A stretch of DNA of 64,000 bases from an uncultured Duncaniella sp. (GTDB lineage: Bacteria > Bacteroidota > Bacteroidia > Bacteroidales > Muribaculaceae), in contig CAJTMH010000003.1 in NCBI GenBank assembly GCA_910577255.1, forward strand, positions 421,592 through 485,591, given 5' to 3'. The position numbers and the translations under genes are program-made. Under the pieces are notes generated by a model that worked only from the letters and a program-made list of their open reading frames with translations, searched no databases and was not told the DNA's origin. Below, one piece after another: positions 59,815-64,000 of the stretch (position 1 is the stretch's first letter; each line of letters starts with the position of its first letter).

Positions 59815-60732
59815 ATGTGGTTAACTTGCTCATCTATAGGAAGGAAGTTCGTGATGGCTCTCACGGGCTTGTGCCTTGTCCTATTTGTCACGTTTCACTG
59901 CTTGATGAACGGTATCGCACTCTTTTGGCCTTCGGGCTATAACGCAGTCTGCGAATTCCTCGGTGCCAACTGGTATGCCCTCGTGGCGTCAATTGGCCTC
60001 GGAGTCCTCTTCGTCATTCACATCATCTATGCTCTCTGGCTTACTGTCCAGAACCGCAAGGCCCGCGGTAACGACCGTTACAAGGTTGTCACCAAGCCTG
60101 CTCAGGTAGAATGGGCTTCGCAGAACATGCTCGTGCTCGGTATCGTCATCCTTGCCTTCCTTGTGGTCCACCTGATCCAGTTCTGGGCAAGAATGCAGCT
60201 CGCCGAAATCCTTCACTGCGACTATGTGCATGAAGGTGTGGCTGTTCCCCCTGCTGCCGGCACTCTCTTCATCCAGATTGCTTTCAGCCAGATCTACACT
60301 CCTATCGTCTACATCGTCGGCTTCATTGCCCTCTGGTTCCACATGAACCACGGTATGTGGTCTATGTTCCAGAGCGCAGGTTGGGACAATGACACCTGGC
60401 TCCCCCGCTTGAAGAAAATCGGTTGCTGGTGGACTTCGATCGTAGTGGCTCTCTTCATCGCACAGGCCATCGTGTTCACCGTGCGCGCAAATTCCAACGA
60501 CTTCCAGAAGGAACTTTCTGAATATGTGGTTGAGAAGGCTTCTACCCACGCTCTTCAGACTGATGCCCTCGTGCCCGGCTGCGGCGATTGCGCCCAGGAG
60601 GCTGCCTGCGAGAATGCATGTCAGGAAGCTGCTTGTGAGAAAGCTTGCCAGGAAGCTTGCGTCTGCAACCCCTGCGAATGTGAGCCTTGCGAATGCGCGG
60701 CCACTCCTTGTCAGGCTCAGCCCGAGAATTAA
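59815..60732 (+). CDS. frdC: Fumarate reductase/succinate dehydrogenase cytochrome b subunit with Cys-rich tail
   Basis: Di-heme membrane anchor that passes electrons between menaquinone and FrdAB. Five transmembrane segments lie at about residues 12-35, 60-78, 100-122, 155-178 and 202-224, with heme-ligand histidines in VTFHCLMN, VVHLIQFW and WFHMNHGMW. After residue about 235 it carries an extra tail. Cys256 to Cys299 hold 13 cysteines in repeats such as QEAACEKAC, then CECEPCECAATPC. Typical Bacteroidales subunits end before this tail. The tail is in frame, with the same codon style as the rest, directly before frdA. Confidence 0.9.
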   Translation: MWLTCSSIGRKFVMALTGLCLVLFVTFHCLMNGIALFWPSGYNAVCEFLGANWYALVASIGLGVLFVIHIIYALWLTVQNRKARGNDRYKVVTKPAQVEWASQNMLVLGIVILAFLVVHLIQFWARMQLAEILHCDYVHEGVAVPPAAGTLFIQIAFSQIYTPIVYIVGFIALWFHMNHGMWSMFQSAGWDNDTWLPRLKKIGCWWTSIVVALFIAQAIVFTVRANSNDFQKELSEYVVEKASTHALQTDALVPGCGDCAQEAACENACQEAACEKACQEACVCNPCECEPCECAATPCQAQPEN

Positions 60733-60781
60733 TCGTCGGGAGTATTAATTATTCAAAGTATAAAAAACACCAATCACAGAT

Positions 60782-62809
60782 ATGGCAGACATAAAGAATC
60801 TCGAGGGTATGATTGATTCTACCCCCATCATGAAGGATTATGCCGACATCGAATCCTCCAAGCTCCCTGAATATCAGATTGATTCTAAGATCCCCGAAGG
60901 GCCTCTCGCCCAGAAGTGGACCAACTATAAGGCTCATCAGAAACTCGTTAACCCCGCCAACAAGCGTAACCTTGACATCATCGTCGTAGGTACAGGTCTG
61001 GCCGGCGCATCAGCCGCTTCAACCCTCGGCGAACTCGGTTTCAACGTACTCAATTTCTGCATCCAGGATTCACCCCGCCGCGCTCACTCTATTGCAGCCC
61101 AGGGTGGTATCAACGCAGCCAAGGATTATCAGAACGACGGTGACTCAGTGTATCGTCTGTTCTATGACACAATCAAAGGTGGTGACTTCCGTTCACGTGA
61201 AGCCAACGTTTACCGCCTCGCTGAAGTGTCAAACAACATCATCGACCAGTGCGTGCAGCAGGGTGTTCCCTTCGCTCGCGAATACGGCGGTCTCCTCGCC
61301 AACCGTTCATTCGGTGGTGCGCAGGTGTCACGTACATTCTACGCCAAGGGTCAGACAGGTCAGCAGCTTCTGCTCGGTGCCTACGCTTCACTCAACCGTC
61401 AGATCAAGAAGGGCACAGTGAAGTCGTTCAACCGTCGTGAGATGCTCGACATCGTTATCATCGACGGCCGCGCACGTGGTATCATCGTCCGCAACCTCAT
61501 CACAGGTGCCATCGAACGCTACGCTGCCCATGCAGTGGTGCTCGCCACCGGTGGTTACGGCCGCGCATTCTTCCTTTCAACCAACGCTATGGGCTGCAAC
61601 GGTTCTGCTGCAATCCAGGCCTTCAAGAAGGGTGCCTACCTCGCCAACCTCGCGTTCACTCAGATTCACCCCACTTGTATCCCGGTTCACGGAGAGGATC
61701 AGTCCAAGCTCACCCTCATGAGCGAATCGCTCCGTAACGACGGCCGTATCTGGGTGCCCAAAAAGAAAGAGGACGCCGAGGCAATCCGCGCCGGCAAGAA
61801 GAAACCTACCGATATCCCCGACGAAGACCGCGACTTCTATCTCGAACGCCGCTATCCTGCCTTCGGTAACCTCTGTCCTCGTGACATCGCCAGCCGTGCC
61901 GCCAAGGAACGCTGCGACGCAGGCTACGGTGTGGGTACAGGCAATGCCGTATATCTCGACTTCAAGTATGCCATCGACCGTCTCGGTGAGGATGTTGTCC
62001 GTGACCGCTACGGCAACCTCTTCGACATGTACCAGATGATTTCTGATGACAATCCCTACCACACCCCCATGATGATCTTCCCCGCAAGCCACTATACCAT
62101 GGGCGGTATCTGGGTTGACTATGAGCTCCAGACTTCAGTGAAGGGTCTCTTCGCGCTCGGCGAATGTAACTTCTCTGACCACGGTGCAAACCGCCTCGGT
62201 GCATCAGCCCTCATGCAGGGTCTTGCCGACGGTTACTTCGTGATTCCCTACACTATGCAGAACTACCTCAGCGATCAGATCAAGGTGCCTCACTTTACCA
62301 CTGACACTAAAGAATTTGACGAAGCTGAAAAGGCTGTACGCGCACGTATCGACAAGCTTATGGCTATCAAGGGTACCAAGTCACCCGACCAGATTCACAA
62401 GCGTCTGGGCCACGTGATGTGGGATCTCGTAGGTATGGGTCGTAACCTCAAGAATCTTGTCAAAGCTATCGACGAGGTTGAAAAGGTACGTAAGGAATTC
62501 TACACCGACCTCCGCATTGTGGGCCGTGCCGACGACCTCAACACCGAGCTCGAAAAGGCACTCCGCCTCGAGGACTTCATCATGATCGCCAAGATGATGG
62601 CTATCGACGCCCTCAACCGCAACGAGTCATGCGGCGCTCACTTCCGCGAAGAATATCAGCTGGCCGACGGCGAAGCTGCACGTAACGATAAGGACTATAT
62701 GTATGTTTCCTGTTGGAAGTATACAGGTGACAATGAGAAGCCTATCCTCCTTAAGGAGCCTCTCAACTACACCGAAATCAAGGTTCAAACACGTAACTAC
62801 AAGTCATAA
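60782..62809 (+). CDS. frdA: Fumarate reductase/succinate dehydrogenase flavoprotein subunit
   Basis: Catalytic subunit with covalent FAD, 675 residues. The Rossmann motif VVGTGLAGASAASTLGELGF and the FAD-attachment region HSIAAQGGINAAK are present, with TQIHPTCIPVHG and the active-site region DHGANRLGASALMQG further on. The length and the C, A, B gene order are those of the Bacteroides-type enzyme, which works mainly as fumarate reductase in anaerobic respiration. It lies 49 bp after frdC and 18 bp before frdB. Confidence 0.96.
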   Translation: MADIKNLEGMIDSTPIMKDYADIESSKLPEYQIDSKIPEGPLAQKWTNYKAHQKLVNPANKRNLDIIVVGTGLAGASAASTLGELGFNVLNFCIQDSPRRAHSIAAQGGINAAKDYQNDGDSVYRLFYDTIKGGDFRSREANVYRLAEVSNNIIDQCVQQGVPFAREYGGLLANRSFGGAQVSRTFYAKGQTGQQLLLGAYASLNRQIKKGTVKSFNRREMLDIVIIDGRARGIIVRNLITGAIERYAAHAVVLATGGYGRAFFLSTNAMGCNGSAAIQAFKKGAYLANLAFTQIHPTCIPVHGEDQSKLTLMSESLRNDGRIWVPKKKEDAEAIRAGKKKPTDIPDEDRDFYLERRYPAFGNLCPRDIASRAAKERCDAGYGVGTGNAVYLDFKYAIDRLGEDVVRDRYGNLFDMYQMISDDNPYHTPMMIFPASHYTMGGIWVDYELQTSVKGLFALGECNFSDHGANRLGASALMQGLADGYFVIPYTMQNYLSDQIKVPHFTTDTKEFDEAEKAVRARIDKLMAIKGTKSPDQIHKRLGHVMWDLVGMGRNLKNLVKAIDEVEKVRKEFYTDLRIVGRADDLNTELEKALRLEDFIMIAKMMAIDALNRNESCGAHFREEYQLADGEAARNDKDYMYVSCWKYTGDNEKPILLKEPLNYTEIKVQTRNYKS

Positions 62810-62827
62810 GTCAAAAAACTCGAAACA

Positions 62828-63583
62828 ATGGAACATACTATAAATGTAAACCTCAAGATTTGGCGTCAGCGCGGTCCCAAAGAACCCGGGGCGTTCAAAG
62901 ACTATCGTGTTGAAAACGTGTCGACCGGTAGCAGCTTCCTCGAAATGCTCGATATGCTCAACCAGCAGCTCGTCGACAAGGGTGAGGAGCCTGTAGTGTT
63001 TGACAGCGACTGCCGTGAAGGTATCTGCGGCATGTGCTCGCTCTACATTAATGGTCACCCACACGGTCCTGTGCAGGGCATCACCACTTGCCAGCTTCAC
63101 ATGCGTAAATTCAACAATGAGGACACCATCACCATCGAGCCTTGGCGTTCGGCTGCGTTCCCTGTAATCCGCGACCTCATGGTCAACCGTAATGCTTTCG
63201 ACCAGATCCAGCAGGCAGGCGGTTACGTGTCATTCAACTGCGGCGGCGCACAGGATGCCAATAATCTTCCCATCTCAAAGGAGGTAGCCGATATGGCCAT
63301 GGACTCCGCTACATGTATCGGTTGCGGTGCTTGTGTGGCTGCTTGTAAGAATGGCTCTGCCATGCTCTTCGTCAGCGCTAAGGTGAGCCAGTTTGCACTC
63401 CTTCCCCAGGGCCAGGTTGAACGTGCTCGTCGTGCACGCGCCATGGTCAGCAAGATGGACGAACTTGGTTTCGGTAACTGTACCAACACCGGCGCATGTG
63501 CTGCTGAATGTCCCAAGAACATCTCTCTCAGCAACATCGCTCGCCTCAACCGCGAATTCATCAAAGCTAAACTCGCTGACTGA
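62828..63583 (+). CDS. frdB: Fumarate reductase/succinate dehydrogenase iron-sulfur subunit
   Basis: 251 residues carrying the electron relay from quinone to FAD. The 2Fe-2S cysteines are in DCREGICGMCSLYI; CIGCGACVAACKNG and CTNTGACAAECPK hold the 4Fe-4S and 3Fe-4S ligands. Last gene of the operon, followed by a strong terminator. Confidence 0.96.
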   Translation: MEHTINVNLKIWRQRGPKEPGAFKDYRVENVSTGSSFLEMLDMLNQQLVDKGEEPVVFDSDCREGICGMCSLYINGHPHGPVQGITTCQLHMRKFNNEDTITIEPWRSAAFPVIRDLMVNRNAFDQIQQAGGYVSFNCGGAQDANNLPISKEVADMAMDSATCIGCGACVAACKNGSAMLFVSAKVSQFALLPQGQVERARRARAMVSKMDELGFGNCTNTGACAAECPKNISLSNIARLNREFIKAKLAD

Positions 63584-63619
63584 TCCCATTAAGAGGATAA
63601 ACCTCTGGATAGAATAATG

Positions 63620-63664
63620 GCAGCGCAACCGCATCGCTCTACGATGCAGTTGCGCTGCTTTTTT
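63620..63664 (+). terminator. Terminator of frdCAB
   Basis: A 17-nt arm (63620-63636) pairs with 63642-63658 with one mismatch, followed by six T's (63659-63664). Confidence 0.93.
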
Positions 63665-63872
63665 GCGTTGACTGCTCGTTGCCGTACGGCTGGGCTGGAG
63701 ATTCGTAAGATGTTAAAATGTTACAATTGATGTCGTAATGTAATAATTTTGTAATAAAATAATATCGTATATAATATCTTGAAAATCAATAATATACACT
63801 ATTCTGTAACAAGATTGTTATTGTATTAACATATTTTTACAAATAATTTCTGCGATTTGGTGAAAAAGGCCG

Positions 63873-63880
63873 TAATTTTG
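63873..63880 (+). promoter_or_regulatory. -7 box upstream of the last gene
   Basis: TAATTTTG fits TAnnTTTG and lies 68 bp before the ATG at 63949. The AT-rich gap 63665-63872 shows no other feature. Confidence 0.5.
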
Positions 63881-63948
63881 AATCGTCAAACAAAAACAAT
63901 GACACCAGACAACAATAAACATTCATCTCTTCTCTAAAACTTACGATT

Positions 63949-64000
63949 ATGGGAACTCAGGAATTTCAGGAAAAGCTTATGAGCCTTCAAGGCAATCTGC
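63949..64000 (+). CDS. Probable ECF-type RNA polymerase sigma factor, N-terminal fragment
   Basis: Only 17 codons are in the window: MGTQEFQEKLMSLQGNL. This matches the start of Bacteroidales extracytoplasmic-function sigma factors, which commonly begin with a short helix of the form FxxxLxxLQxNL. The gene continues beyond the right edge, so the identification is tentative. Confidence 0.45.
   Translation, partial: MGTQEFQEKLMSLQGNL

Overview
The window looks like chromosome of a Bacteroidales gut commensal, probably Muribaculaceae-like; the family is inferred from gene content, not proven. Supporting evidence is the repeated Bacteroidetes promoter signature (TTTG about 20 bp before TAnnTTTG), a complete NqrABCDEF operon, an ExbB-ExbD-ExbD-TonB operon, a three-gene fumarate reductase, meso-diaminopimelate dehydrogenase, and lipoprotein-rich polysaccharide and glycan genes. 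Most of the window is ordinary core genome with tight operons.

Layout. 0-8 kb: PNPase (truncated by the left edge), an unknown membrane-anchored protein, ybaK, aroC, a YhcC-type radical SAM protein, upp, and metK. MetK sits behind a SAM-II riboswitch with a transcription terminator. 8.3-12.9 kb: a 51-residue membrane protein, a Wzc/Wza exopolysaccharide export pair and a lipoprotein. 13-19.3 kb: clpB, then the exbB-exbD-exbD-tonB operon read leftward. 19.6-25.7 kb: nqrABCDEF. 25.7-29.1 kb: a sialate O-acetylesterase and an LtaS-like membrane phosphotransferase.

29.1-35.4 kb is an AT-rich accessory island. It has two cassettes with the same flanks: a 150-bp left flank (the 3' end of an unknown gene plus a bidirectional terminator), a leftward cargo (PH protein plus CPBP protease in one, a TonB-C protein in the other), and a 437-bp right flank. 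The right flanks contain a hairpin whose arms differ between copies but remain complementary, a terminator-like hairpin and divergent promoters. This reads as a small undescribed structured RNA or leader family tied to exchangeable cargo. The island also holds gene relics, a nonsense-interrupted gene, and a membrane-spanning TPR/LuxR-type regulator with a frameshifted partial paralogue nearby.

35.7-48.8 kb: a GH31 glycosidase, nitroreductase, TypA, an NhaC antiporter, an OmpA/PD40 lipoprotein, a sigma-54 response regulator with its histidine kinase, and an S41 peptidase. 48.9-53.7 kb: pta-ackA, ddh, a CBM9-like protein and a LysE exporter. 53.8-56.4 kb: tRNA-Arg(UCU), a MntA/HepT type VII toxin-antitoxin pair, an MFS transporter and an unknown protein. 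56.5-63.6 kb: groEL-groES, plsC, and frdCAB whose cytochrome subunit ends in an unusual cysteine-rich tail. The right edge cuts the start of a probable sigma factor gene.

Taken together, Nqr and fumarate reductase form an anaerobic NADH-to-fumarate respiratory chain with a sodium gradient, complemented by acetate fermentation through Pta-AckA and by an NhaC antiporter. Both clpB and groESL are preceded by -24/-12-like sequences, and a sigma-54 activator is encoded in the same window.
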